Shown here in pieces: positions 23,203 to 30,800 of a stretch of DNA of 32,160 nt. Position 1 is the first letter of the stretch. Every line of letters starts with the position of its first letter. The DNA comes from Streptomyces ureilyticus. Its GTDB lineage: Bacteria > Actinomycetota > Actinomycetes > Streptomycetales > Streptomycetaceae. The notes under the pieces were generated by a model, which saw only the letters and a program-made list of their open reading frames with translations, made no database searches and was not told where the DNA came from. The position numbers and the translations under genes are program-made. The stretch is from the NCBI RefSeq assembly GCF_011045025.1, contig NZ_JAAKZX010000108.1:1-32160 (forward strand), read 5' to 3'.

Positions 23203-23481
23203 ATGGCTGACGATGACGACTTCCTTCCCGGCGACGGCCCCAGCAGCGGGATCTCCGTCACCCTGGCCGCCGGGACCCTCCGGGCGATCCGTGAGCGGGT
23301 CGGCAAGCGCGGGGTGTCCGCGTACCTGGAGCGGGCGGCTCAGCGGCAGATCGAGCGCGACAACCTCGATGAGTTGATCGCGGACTTCGACAAGGTGCAC
23401 GGCCCGGCCGACCCGGCTGCCGTGGCGGCCAAGCGGGCCCGGCTCACAGGCAGTGCGGATGGTGCTGGGGCGGCTGCGTGA
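23203..23481 (+). CDS. Antitoxin (VapB-like, ribbon-helix-helix type)
   Basis: A 92-residue protein that fits the antitoxin position of a PIN-toxin operon. An acidic N-terminus (MADDDDFLPGDG) precedes a short strand-helix-helix region (GISVTLAAGTLRAIRERVGKRGVSAYLERAAQRQ), the usual layout of ribbon-helix-helix DNA-binding antitoxins. The charged C-terminal half (IERDNLDELIADFDKVHG) probably wraps the toxin. ATG 23203 lies right behind the palindromic operator and likely begins a leaderless message. Its stop overlaps the toxin GTG (GTGA). Confidence 0.8.
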   Translation: MADDDDFLPGDGPSSGISVTLAAGTLRAIRERVGKRGVSAYLERAAQRQIERDNLDELIADFDKVHGPADPAAVAAKRARLTGSADGAGAAA

Positions 23482-23876
23482 ACGGTGCGCTCGTGCTCGA
23501 CAGCGAAGGTCTCGCCAAGGCCGTTCAGCGGGACCAGGAGGTCCACGAGTGGCTGACAGCCGCCCGCGAGGCCGACTTTCCCGTAGTCACCTCTGCCGCG
23601 GTGCTGGTCGAGGTCATCCATCCGAAGATCAATGACGCCGCCCTGAAGTGGACGCTGTCCCGGCTCCGCGTGGAACCGGTCTCGCAGGCCGTGGCCCAGT
23701 CGGCGACCACCCTGCTGCGGGGAGCCGGACTGCACGGGCACAAATACGCGATCGACGCCATGCTCGGCGCGACCGCCGTGCAGTATTCCGGCCGGGTGAC
23801 CATCCTGACGTCCGACGTCGAGGACATCGGAACGCTCCTCGCGGATCATCCGCGGGTGGCGGTGGAGAAGGTCTGA
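23478..23876 (+). CDS. PIN-domain toxin (VapC-like ribonuclease)
   Basis: A 132-residue PIN-domain protein. The acidic residues of the metal site are in the expected places: Asp8 in LVLDSEGL, Glu45 in AVLVEVIH, Asp93 in KYAIDAMLGATA and Asp113 in LTSDVEDI. Such toxins cleave RNA, often tRNA, when the antitoxin is degraded; the target here is unknown. GTG 23478 overlaps the antitoxin stop, so the two are coupled. A hairpin follows the stop. Confidence 0.85.
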   Translation: MNGALVLDSEGLAKAVQRDQEVHEWLTAAREADFPVVTSAAVLVEVIHPKINDAALKWTLSRLRVEPVSQAVAQSATTLLRGAGLHGHKYAIDAMLGATAVQYSGRVTILTSDVEDIGTLLADHPRVAVEKV

Positions 23877-23884
23877 GCGCTGCC

Positions 23885-23906
23885 CTGGGGCGGTGTTGCG
23901 CCCCGG
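23885..23906. terminator. Hairpin after the toxin gene
   Basis: An 8-base-pair stem (23885-23892 with 23899-23906, one T-G wobble) has the 6-base loop GTGTTG and begins 8 bases after the toxin stop. Confidence 0.55.
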
Positions 23907-23986
23907 TGGTCGGCTCCCCGTGCCGTCGATGCTGTGGACGATCTGGGGCGCTCGGGTCGTATGGAGTTCCGTGGACTCGTCAGTCG

Positions 23987-24130
23987 TCAGCCCTGTTCCT
24001 CGCTCTGGGTGGGCGGCTTCTCGGGGCGCTTGGTGACAAAGGAGCCGAGGCCGACCTCTGCGTGCCGCTCAGCCCGACCACGCTTCCCCCTTGTCCCCTG
24101 CGTCAGGGAATTTGCGTTGTTTCGGGGCAC
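23987..24130 (-). CDS. Small basic protein, 47 residues, unknown
   Basis: A GTG-started ORF encodes a 47-residue protein beginning MPRNNANSLTQGTRGKRGR and ending FVTKRPEKPPTQSEEQG. The second half has nearly all codons ending in G or C, as expected for a real gene in this genome, and the product is hydrophilic with basic and acidic patches. It lies 13 bases downstream of the DUF5753 regulator on the same strand. The ribosome binding site is weak, and I do not recognise a family. It may be a small gene or the end of a decayed one. Confidence 0.4.
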   Translation of the reverse strand: MPRNNANSLTQGTRGKRGRAERHAEVGLGSFVTKRPEKPPTQSEEQG

Positions 24131-24143
24131 TGTCCCGCCAGAG

Positions 24144-25013
24144 TCAGGGGGTGGCTGCCCCTTGCTCCCCGAGCACGCCGATGGCCTTGATGATCAGTGC
24201 GCGTGCCTCGCGCCCGTGCACTGCGATCCGAGACAGCTCGGCGTACGCCTTGAGGTACGTGCGGATCTCGCCGGGGGCCGTGATGTTGACCTCCGCCGTC
24301 AGCGTCTCAACCGCCACCTGGGCGTCGTCGAAGGCGTAGAAGGCCTCCAGCGGCCATACGGTGCGACGGGCAGTGAAGGGGATGATCCCGAGGGATACGT
24401 TCGCTCGCGACATGATCTCCAGCAGGTACCGGAGTTGTCCGGCCATCGCTGCGCTGTCGCAGACCCGGTAGTAGAGCACCGTCTCTTCAAGCAGCAGGGC
24501 GAACCGATGGTTGCCCTCACGGACGACGCGGGAGCGGTTCAGCCGGGCCTGGACGGCGTCGGCCACGTCGTCAGGTGTGCCCTGGAAGTCCGTGATGGAC
24601 CGCAGGAGTCCCGTCGCATAGTCGGAGGTCTGGAGCATGCCCGGAACCAGGTTCGAGGCGTAGACGCGGAAATGGCGCGTGCGCTGGTACAGCGGCAGGG
24701 TCTTCTCGTGGACGCGCCGCATGCCGTCACGGTGGAGCTGCCGCCAGTGGACGTACATGGATTCGGCGGTACGCGAGGCAGCGATCAGGTCCGCTGCCTG
24801 ATCCTCGGCGCCGCAGGCCCGGCACCATGCCCGGATGTCCTCGTCAGACGGACCCGTCTTGGCCCGTGCGATGCGGGATGCCTTCGACTTGTGCCAGCCA
24901 CACCGGTTCGCCAGTTCAAGCCCGGTGAGCCCGGCATCCCTCCGGATCTCGTCCAGTCGGGCAGCAATGGCCGCACGGGCGGCCTGCGCGGTGGACAGCG
25001 GGGACGTGGGCAT
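24144..25013 (-). CDS. HTH regulator with DUF5753 (Scr1/WhiJ-like)
   Basis: A 289-residue regulator of a family abundant in Streptomyces. An XRE-type helix-turn-helix occupies about residues 15-70 (LTGLELANRCGWHKSKASRIARAKTGPSDEDI). The rest is the DUF5753 ligand/partner domain, with the characteristic YASNLVPGMLQTSDYATGLL and later FALLLEETVLYYRV and MSRANVSLGIIPF. Relatives include WhiJ-like developmental regulators and Scr1-type antitoxins, usually next to a small partner protein. Here the partners on the same strand are the DUF6879 gene (18-base gap) and a 77-residue protein. The GGTTGCA repeats at 25792-25877 are a plausible binding site. Confidence 0.87.
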   Translation of the reverse strand: MPTSPLSTAQAARAAIAARLDEIRRDAGLTGLELANRCGWHKSKASRIARAKTGPSDEDIRAWCRACGAEDQAADLIAASRTAESMYVHWRQLHRDGMRRVHEKTLPLYQRTRHFRVYASNLVPGMLQTSDYATGLLRSITDFQGTPDDVADAVQARLNRSRVVREGNHRFALLLEETVLYYRVCDSAAMAGQLRYLLEIMSRANVSLGIIPFTARRTVWPLEAFYAFDDAQVAVETLTAEVNITAPGEIRTYLKAYAELSRIAVHGREARALIIKAIGVLGEQGAATP

Positions 25014-25031
25014 GAACTGGCGTACCGGCTT

Positions 25032-25556
25032 TCAGATGGCGTACTTCTCGTGCGGGACGGCCCGCTCCCAGACAGCGTCGAACGCAGCCGTGCACAGGTG
25101 TGCCACGGCCGGTTCCTCCGTCTGATCCGTGTGCCCCCAACGGCCGTCGCCGTCAAAGACGTTGAACTGAACCACGCGGCCGTCGAAGAGCCAGAAGTCG
25201 TTCCCAGGCAGCGCGATATCTGATGCCTGCCGTCTCGGAAGCCAGCGGATCTCCTCGCCCGCGGCGATGTTGGTGAAGGTGAACGAGTGCTCGTACCGGA
25301 TGTAATCGCTGGGCGGCTCGCCAACGATCCTCGCGCGGCGCATGACGACGCCCTTGGCAGTGACCTCCTGGACGAGATCGAGCCACGGACGCCACCACGA
25401 CTCGCGGTGATCGGGGTCGAGCCGGTGGCCCCGCTTCCACGCCGCGAAGCCTTCGTCCTCGTTGGAGATCGTGTACACGTCCCGCATCTCAAGGTGCACA
25501 GCGGAGTGCTCCACGGACCGGATCAGGTCAGCAAAGCTATTGAGGCTCTGCGCCAT
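25032..25556 (-). CDS. DUF6879 family protein
   Basis: A 174-residue protein with the family layout: an N-terminal helix (FADLIRSVEHSAVHLEMRDVY), the segment FAAWKRGHRLDPDHRESWW, VVMRRARIVGEPPSDYIRYEH, and GNDFWLFDGRVVQFNVFDGDGR. These proteins are common in Streptomyces next to DUF5753/HTH regulators, and their function is unknown. ATG 25556 has AAGGAGG about 6 bases upstream; a TTG directly before it is less likely. It overlaps the upstream 77-residue gene by 20 bases, so the two are tightly coupled. Confidence 0.82.
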   Translation of the reverse strand: MAQSLNSFADLIRSVEHSAVHLEMRDVYTISNEDEGFAAWKRGHRLDPDHRESWWRPWLDLVQEVTAKGVVMRRARIVGEPPSDYIRYEHSFTFTNIAAGEEIRWLPRRQASDIALPGNDFWLFDGRVVQFNVFDGDGRWGHTDQTEEPAVAHLCTAAFDAVWERAVPHEKYAI

Positions 25557-25770
25557 CAAGTGCCTCCTTCAGAAGCGGGATCATGCGCCGCGGTAGCCGG
25601 ATCACGCCCTCGTGGACGGGTAGCGGACTGTCCTGGACGGTCCGGGCCACAGTCTCGGTGTCGGCCTTCACACCCTGGATGACCAGATCCTGTGTCTCCT
25701 CGTCCACCCACACTGCCGGGCAGCCGTGATCTCCAGACTCCGGATCTTTGCCGATGAACCGTAGCTGCAT
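25537..25770 (-). CDS. Small conserved protein of the DUF6879/HTH cluster
   Basis: A 77-residue protein (MQLRFIGKDPESGDHGCPAV start, then WVDEETQDLVIQG, ending in a RRMIPLLKEALDG helix). I recognise it as the small protein that often precedes DUF6879 genes in Streptomyces; it has no assigned function. ATG 25770 has GGGAGAGG upstream. The C-terminal codons overlap the DUF6879 start. It is the first gene of the minus-strand trio and is transcribed from the divergent region that carries the GGTTGCA repeats. Confidence 0.7.
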   Translation of the reverse strand: MQLRFIGKDPESGDHGCPAVWVDEETQDLVIQGVKADTETVARTVQDSPLPVHEGVIRLPRRMIPLLKEALDGAEPQ

Positions 25771-25791
25771 TGCCTCTCCCAACGTCGGGCC

Positions 25792-25877
25792 GGTTGCTGC
25801 TGGTTGCAGGGTGAGCCTCACCTGGGCGGAAGAAGGGGGTCAAGGTCCACATGCCCATCGTGCAACCGCGTGCAACC
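25792..25877. promoter_or_regulatory. Paired GGTTGCA repeats, probable operator
   Basis: Two copies of GGTTGC (25792 and 25802, 10 bases apart) face two copies of the complement GCAACC inside GTGCAACC (25860 and 25870, again 10 bases apart). The one-turn spacing within each pair and the inverted orientation of the pairs, inside a divergent promoter region next to an HTH regulator gene cluster, suggest cooperative regulator binding and possible looping. Confidence 0.5.
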
Positions 25878-25904
25878 TTGTGGACCGCCCGACTTCCCGC
25901 TTCC

Positions 25905-25910
25905 TACGGT
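25905..25910 (+). promoter_or_regulatory. Candidate -10 element
   Basis: TACGGT lies 36 bases before ATG 25947, just inside the GGTTGCA repeat region, and would drive the rightward small-gene operon. A -35 was not clearly seen (TTGTGG is 21 bases upstream). Confidence 0.35.
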
Positions 25911-25946
25911 CGTCTCCGGAGTCACACGAGTCGGGGGAGCATCCAC

Positions 25947-26162
25947 ATGGCAAAGCCGAAGCAGCAGACCACCCAAGAGCCGCCCATCGACCTCCCCGTG
26001 GGCTTCAACGCATGGCTTCTGGATTGCTCGCCAGCGCCCAACTGCGGTGTGTGTCAGGCGAACTGGAAGCAGCTGACCGCCGCGAAGAACATGGGCGACA
26101 TCACGCAGGCCGCGAGGCACGCCACCGAGATCAGGGACCACAGCTCCGGGGTGCACTCGTGA
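25947..26162 (+). CDS. Small protein with CxxC motif, unknown function
   Basis: A 71-residue protein (MAKPKQQTTQEPP start). The centre reads LPVGFNAWLLDCSPAPNCGVC, with a C-x6-C-x2-C cysteine cluster that could bind a metal, followed by a helical ITQAARHATEIRDHSSG end. The ribosome binding site GGGGGAG is strong. It diverges from the DUF6879 trio. Its stop overlaps the GTG of the next, interrupted gene (GTGA), so they form a coupled operon. I recognise the type as a Streptomyces-specific small protein but know no function. Confidence 0.65.
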   Translation: MAKPKQQTTQEPPIDLPVGFNAWLLDCSPAPNCGVCQANWKQLTAAKNMGDITQAARHATEIRDHSSGVHS

Positions 26163-26392
26163 CGATGGACATGTAGACGTACCGGGACGGCCGCAAGCAG
26201 GCCACCGACGCGGCGGAGGCGATCCGGGCAGCCCTGGCGGGTCTCGGCCTCCTGGAGCGCGTGTGGGGCAGTGTCCGCCCGATGGTGACCCATTCCGGCG
26301 TGCCGTACGTGTACCTGGGCATGATCAGGGCGGATTCAGCCGAGAAGATCGCGGAGGCGATGAGGAGGACTCCGGCCGAGTCCGTCGAGTGA
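26159..26392 (+). pseudogene. Small conserved gene interrupted by an early amber codon
   Basis: Reading from GTG 26159 (overlapping the previous stop), codon 6 is TAG at 26174-26176. After it the same frame stays open and clearly coding to TGA 26390: YRDGRKQATDAAEAIRAALA, then WGSVRPMVTHSGVPYVYLGM and SAEKIAEAMRRTP. This is a conserved Streptomyces type whose normal N-terminus I would expect to read M-x-x-x-TYRDGRK, so TAG most simply replaces a CAG (Gln) codon. It could be a true nonsense mutation or a base error. Translation could restart only far inside, at ATG 26282. Confidence 0.7.
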
Positions 26393-26460
26393 CGCAGGGG
26401 CCTCCCCGCGAGCGCCCTCCTCCATCGGTGGACATAGACGAGTTCGCCTTCCCGCGCTGA
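26389..26460 (+). CDS. Possible coupled 23-residue ORF
   Basis: GTG 26389 overlaps the stop of the interrupted gene (GTGA) and opens a 23-codon frame ending DIDEFAFPR. The overlap matches the coupling pattern of the two genes before it. It is too short for family assignment and may be chance. It overlaps the degenerate minus-strand gene. Confidence 0.25.
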   Translation: MTQGPPRERPPPSVDIDEFAFPR

Positions 26461-26630
26461 CGCGTGGTCCACCGGAAACGGGGGACGCAGATCGTCCACC
26501 GTTCCCCTCCACAGAACTCCACCGGCCACGGGCCGGCCCAGGCGGGATCCTGGATGACACGGACACGTGTGCCCACCGGCCAGGCGTTCGTCGGCCAGTC
26601 AGGGGCAGGCCGGGCAGCCTCCTTGTTCAT
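26428..26630 (-). pseudogene. Frameshifted remnant of a Streptomyces conserved hypothetical gene
   Basis: From ATG 26630 the frame encodes MNKEAARPAPDWP, then WPVGTRVRVIQDPAWAGPWPVEF. Near 26505-26515 the recognisable sequence jumps to another frame: GTVDDLRPPFPVDHASAREGELVYV. Together these match a conserved type I know from Streptomyces (GTRVRV-x-GPW-xx-EF-x-GTIDD-x(4)-PV-x(8)-GEL-x-Y-x-V). The expected C-terminal part after GELVYV is missing. The gene is therefore broken by an indel and truncated. It converges on the small-gene operon above. Confidence 0.55.
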
Positions 26631-26701
26631 CACTTGCCTCATTTCCTGGGTGACCGTACAGAGGACACTTCGAAACCCTCACCAGCGCACGGAGGCGCCG
26701 G

Positions 26702-26992
26702 TCAGCGCCACTCCGGCGGGATGTTGGCGATATGCTTCAGCAGGTCCCAGCCCTTCGGCCGGAGTGTCGGGGAACGCCACTGGGCGCCATTTCCGACCCA
26801 GTGACCGCGGTACTCGCGGATCCCCGTCAGCCCCTCCCAGGTGGGCTCTCCCATATCGCCGATACCGGACTCGGTTCCGCAGCACGGACAGATGGCGCTT
26901 CTGGGAACACTGTGCTCCCAGAAGCGCTCCTCGTCGTATCCGCAAATCCGGCAGAAGTCTTCGGCGTCGTCGGTGTCCTGTGCCTTCGTCAT
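26702..26992 (-). CDS. CPCC zinc-ribbon protein, candidate immunity protein
   Basis: A 96-residue protein with two Cys-x-x-Cys pairs: FCRICGYDEE near residue 14 and ICPCCGTESGIGD near 34-46, a zinc-ribbon-like arrangement, then GNGAQWRSPTLRPKGWDLL and a C-terminal IPPEW. Small CPCC proteins of this shape are often found directly behind toxin tips in polymorphic toxin loci. Here it begins 27 bases after the stop of a displaced toxin tip gene on the same strand, so immunity to that toxin is a reasonable inference. Direct evidence of function is lacking. Confidence 0.65.
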   Translation of the reverse strand: MTKAQDTDDAEDFCRICGYDEERFWEHSVPRSAICPCCGTESGIGDMGEPTWEGLTGIREYRGHWVGNGAQWRSPTLRPKGWDLLKHIANIPPEWR

Positions 26993-27019
26993 GACGTCAC
27001 CGTTCCCTCCCCCGTGCTC

Positions 27020-27331
27020 TCAGGTAGTCCTCAGCCAGGGCCAGATGTCCGTTCTGAATCCGCGCGGATTATTCGGGCTCCTTGGTGCGGGCCGGTTCAT
27101 GGTCTTCGGAACACCGTCGGCATCGTACGAGACGAGGGTGTTGGTGCTCATCTCATATACGACGTAGCCCGCCGAGTTGCCGTTGTTGTGCACGCGGTCC
27201 CAGACCCGGTAGCCCGCTGGAGGTGCCGGAGAGTCGGCCACCGAGCGGTATCTGGGGGCCAGCTCGACATACTGCTTGGCCGAGCTCAGCTCTGGGAACT
27301 CCGCCTTGTGGTCGGACCAGTGGTTCGCCAC
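27020..27331 (-). CDS. Displaced toxin C-terminal tip (orphan cassette)
   Basis: A frame of 103 residues starting at GTG 27331 reads ANHWSDHKAEFPELSSAKQYV, then a region with NNGNSAGYVVYEMSTNTLVSYDADG and a PKTMNRP segment. I recognise this as the kind of small RNase-like or enzyme tip found at the C-terminus of bacterial polymorphic toxins (helical HW-x-KH-x-EF start, then a strand-rich part with YD-x-x-TN). The open frame continues upstream of the GTG for 20 codons with similar character (KGAEIDAVRIRIAKVAQN) to a TGA, without an ATG. It lacks a signal or delivery domain, fitting a spare cassette behind the full toxin. The family and activity are not established. Confidence 0.6.
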   Translation of the reverse strand: MANHWSDHKAEFPELSSAKQYVELAPRYRSVADSPAPPAGYRVWDRVHNNGNSAGYVVYEMSTNTLVSYDADGVPKTMNRPAPRSPNNPRGFRTDIWPWLRTT

Positions 27332-27425
27332 GTTCTGCGCAACCTTCGCAATGCGGATCCGTACCGCGTCAATTTCTGCACCTTTTCAGGTAACTGCCCG
27401 AAAAGCCCAGCCGGGAGAATAGGAA

Positions 27426-27460
27426 AGGCTGTGCGGGCCAGCCACTCGCCCGCACAGCCT
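27426..27460. terminator. Perfect 13-bp hairpin terminator
   Basis: The arms 27426-27438 and 27448-27460 are perfectly complementary, with a 9-base loop. It separates the main toxin/immunity pair from the displaced tip cassette. Read on the minus strand it comes 100 bases after the immunity stop. The 229-base gap 27332-27560 holds little else. Confidence 0.8.
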
Positions 27461-27560
27461 CATTGCACTCATGCCGATGATTCAGCGCAGTCCCACAACC
27501 AGGACGCATGCACCGACCTGGCACTTATTGCTCGTCGGCTTCAGTGAACCGCACATGTCA

Positions 27561-27800
27561 TCAGCCTTCGAGACGCTCATGGAGAGCACTCCAGGCGGAG
27601 TGCTGATCCCTCCAAGCGTCGCTCTCGAAGAGGGCGGTCTTCGCCTCAGCCAGGGTCAGTCCGCAGACGCGTGTCGTCACATAGGCCGCCTCAGCCGGAG
27701 AGAATCCAGCAGTCCGCAACTCTCTAAGGACGCCGGAGACATCGGAACGACCACCTGAGGACATCCCCGATGCATACGCGTCCAGACGCTCGAGATCCAT
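27561..27800 (-). CDS. Candidate immunity protein of the main toxin
   Basis: A 79-residue protein starting MDLERLDAYASG, with three predicted helices (VSGVLRELRTAGFSPAEAAYV, GLTLAEAKTALFESDAW, SAWSALHERLEG). The GLTLAEAK segment looks like the L7/L12 C-terminal motif, seen also in some small immunity-type proteins. It starts 11 bases after the toxin stop, with GGACGGA upstream, which is the standard toxin-immunity order. It should neutralise the tip encoded at 27812-28144 in the producing cell; this is inferred from position. Confidence 0.65.
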   Translation of the reverse strand: MDLERLDAYASGMSSGGRSDVSGVLRELRTAGFSPAEAAYVTTRVCGLTLAEAKTALFESDAWRDQHSAWSALHERLEG

Positions 27801-27811
27801 TCCGTCCGCCC

Positions 27812-30800
27812 TCAGAGATAGTCGTCCACGTTCAGTGTCAACGTTCGCTGACGTTTGTAGATCGTACCGTCCGGCTTCGGAATATGGCGCTCGTACGCGA
27901 GCTGCACGGTCCTGTACCCCTGCGTGTTGGCCTGGCGAGCGACGGCGACCTTGAGTTGTCTGATGGCATCCACGCCGACGGGGGCCCGGTCCAGCCCTTG
28001 CGTTCCGCTGGGAAACACCATGAGCCCGTCCAGATGCAGTGTGTCGCCTGCGGTCCGAACGTCCGCCATGATCTCGATGCTCTGTCCGCCGATTTGATGC
28101 GAAGAGCCCCAGATCTGCCCGTCGATGAACGGCGGACAGCTGTCGTTGTGAACGAGTATCGAATGCGTGCCCGCGGCGACATAGAAGGTGTGGAGGTCGT
28201 CGACGGTGAGGTTGAAGACCCGCTGCGCGGCGGTTCGTTCCTCGACCGCCGTCACCTCGACCCAGGTACCGGAGGACGTCCGCAGGAGCGCACCAGGCTT
28301 GATCTCTCCGGCTTCGACCCACGCACGCTGATCCACGAGCCAGAACGGATGACCATCAGTGGCTGTGACCGTACCCTGCTGCGGCTTTCCGTCTGCCGAT
28401 GCGACAACCGTCAGGTCGACCAGGCGCTTCATGCCACTGCCGACGATGACGCGTTCCACTGCTCGTGCCGCGGTCCTGCCGGACAACGGATCGGTGGCGA
28501 GAACTCTCTCGCCGGCCTGGATGTCCTGGATCTGCTGACGGCTTCCGTCGGCCATGACGACTTGAGTCTCCGGCGTGAAGCTGTTGCCGCCCACACACCC
28601 CGGCATGGCCTTACGCCCCTTGCCGAACAGGCCCTTGAAGAAGTCCGAAGCCTTCCCCGCCCACTTGCCGAACTTGACCCCACTGGCTGCGTATCCCGCA
28701 ATGGGTACCGCCGACGCGCAGGCCAGAGTGGCGTTCATGGCATCTCGGTCAGCCCCGTACCAGGCGCAGTTGATGCCGTCGGCCCACTCCCCTGCCCCGG
28801 GAATGAGACCGACCACGTCGAGCCCGAAGTGTCCCCACTCCTCGAGTGCCGAGCCCCCGTCGTCGCCGTTCACAGCGGCGGACTCCTCCATGGCGGCGGC
28901 GAGATCCCGATCTTCGGCTCGCTTTCGAGCGGCTTCCTCGGTCCTCTGCTTGGCCAGGGCTGCCTTCATCGCCTCACCAGCGGCGATCGCCGCCGCAGCA
29001 GCGTCCTTGCCGGCGGCGATCGCCGAAGCACGAGCCGCGGTCGCCGCCGCCCACGCCTCATCCGCGGATGCCCGGGCGACTGAGGCAGAGGCCTCCGCAC
29101 TGACCGCCGACACCTCGGCACGCTGAGCCGCTCGATGTGCATCGGCCTCTGCTGCTTTTGCAGTCTTCGCCGACTCGGCGGCCGCAGCGGCTGAGGCTTC
29201 GGCCTCCTTCGCAGACCGGGCGGCCTGGTCGGCGTACTTCTTGGCGTCGTCGGCCGCATCCTGCGCCCGCTTGGCGGCCGCGGCCGCATCGTCCGCGGCC
29301 TTGCGTGCGATGGCGGCGACCCGTGCAGCCTCGGCCGCATCCTGCTGGGCCTTGAACGCCACGCTTGCGGCGCCCGAGATCAGGGTCTGTACGCGGGCGA
29401 CATGGGTGGCGGCGAGCTGGTCCTTGCGCAGGGCCGTGTACTGCCCGGTCTCGATGAAGGCGTGCAGCAGCTGCGGCGGCCCCTCGAGGGCGACCTGGGC
29501 GGCGGACTTCACCTCGGGGGTGCCGGACTCCATCAGTTGGACGGCGCGGACGCGTTCGTCGTTGGTACGGGCGACGTGCTGCCCGGTGGTGATGAAGTCG
29601 CGGAGCGCCTCGACGGAGCCGGAGTTCAGGGCGGTCTGGCCGTCCTTCTTGACCTGGGGGCCGCCCTTCTCCATCAGCTGGACGACGTGCACCCGGTAGT
29701 CGTTGGCTATGGCCTCGTGCTGACCCGTCTTCAGGAAGGCCGCAACGGTGGCGGCGTCTCCCTCGAGAGCGGTGTCGGCGGCGGTTCGTACCGACTCCGA
29801 GTCCGATTCGAAGGCGAGGCGTTCCACCCGGGAACGTTCGTCCTCCTGCGCGGCCGCCTCCCAGCCGGTCCGCACGTACTCGACGACGTCCGCGTCCGAA
29901 CCCGCGAGGGCGACCTCAGCCGCGGCCTGGCTCCACGGTCCACGCGTCTTCATGGCCGCGACCGCCACCTTGCGGCCCTTCTCGGCCACGGTCTTCTGGT
30001 CGGTGCTCTCAGCTTTCGCTTCGGCGGCGAGCCTCACGGCCTCGGCGTCGAGGTCCTTGGCTTCCTGCGCCTCCTTGGTGGCGGCGGCCCTGTGCTCGTC
30101 GTCCCGCACCTCGAGGTCCTTGGCCCGCTCGATCGCCGAAGCGGTACGGGTCGCGAGTTCCTCACTCTCGACCTCACGGGCGATCTTGAAGGTCTCTCGG
30201 GCCGTCGCCACGGCAGCCGTGGCAGCATCCGCCGCCGTCTTCGCAGCCGCGGCATGAGCGGTCGACTTCGTGGCCGCTTGCGCCGCGTCACCGGCGTGAT
30301 CGGCCGCATCCTCGGCAGCGTCCGCAGCCTTGTCAGCGTGCTCGGCCGCCGAGTTGGCGGCGGCCTTGGCCTGCCGGGCTGCCGTGGCCGACTTGGCCGC
30401 CAGCGCGACGGCCGCGTTGGCGGCGCGGGTGGCCTCGGCTGCGTGCCGACGGGCCTGAGCGGCCGCGGCGCGGGCCTGGGCCGACGAGGCGCCGGCGGCG
30501 TCGGCGTAGTTGCTGGCCTCGGTAGCTGCTGAGGCGGCGAGGTCGGCATTGGTGCCTGCACTCAGGGCGGACTTCGCCGCAATGCCTGCTTGTTCGGCGG
30601 CGATGCCAGCCTTGTCTGCGGCAACCGCGGCCTTGCGGGCGCCCTTGGCCGCGTCGCGGGCGGTCGTGGCGGCTTTGCGCGCGGCGGCGGCCTTGGTCGC
30701 GTCAGTCGCGGCGTCGGCTGCGGCGCCCCGGGCACGGGATGCGGCTTGGGCCGCACCTGCGGCGGCGGATGCGGCCTGGGCGGCGGCGTTGGCTGCGACC

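Noticed and set aside
24144..25223. Plus-strand open frame of over 400 codons across the DUF5753 and DUF6879 genes
   Set aside because: The minus-strand products contain recognisable HTH, DUF5753 and DUF6879 sequence with good starts; the plus frame has no motifs.
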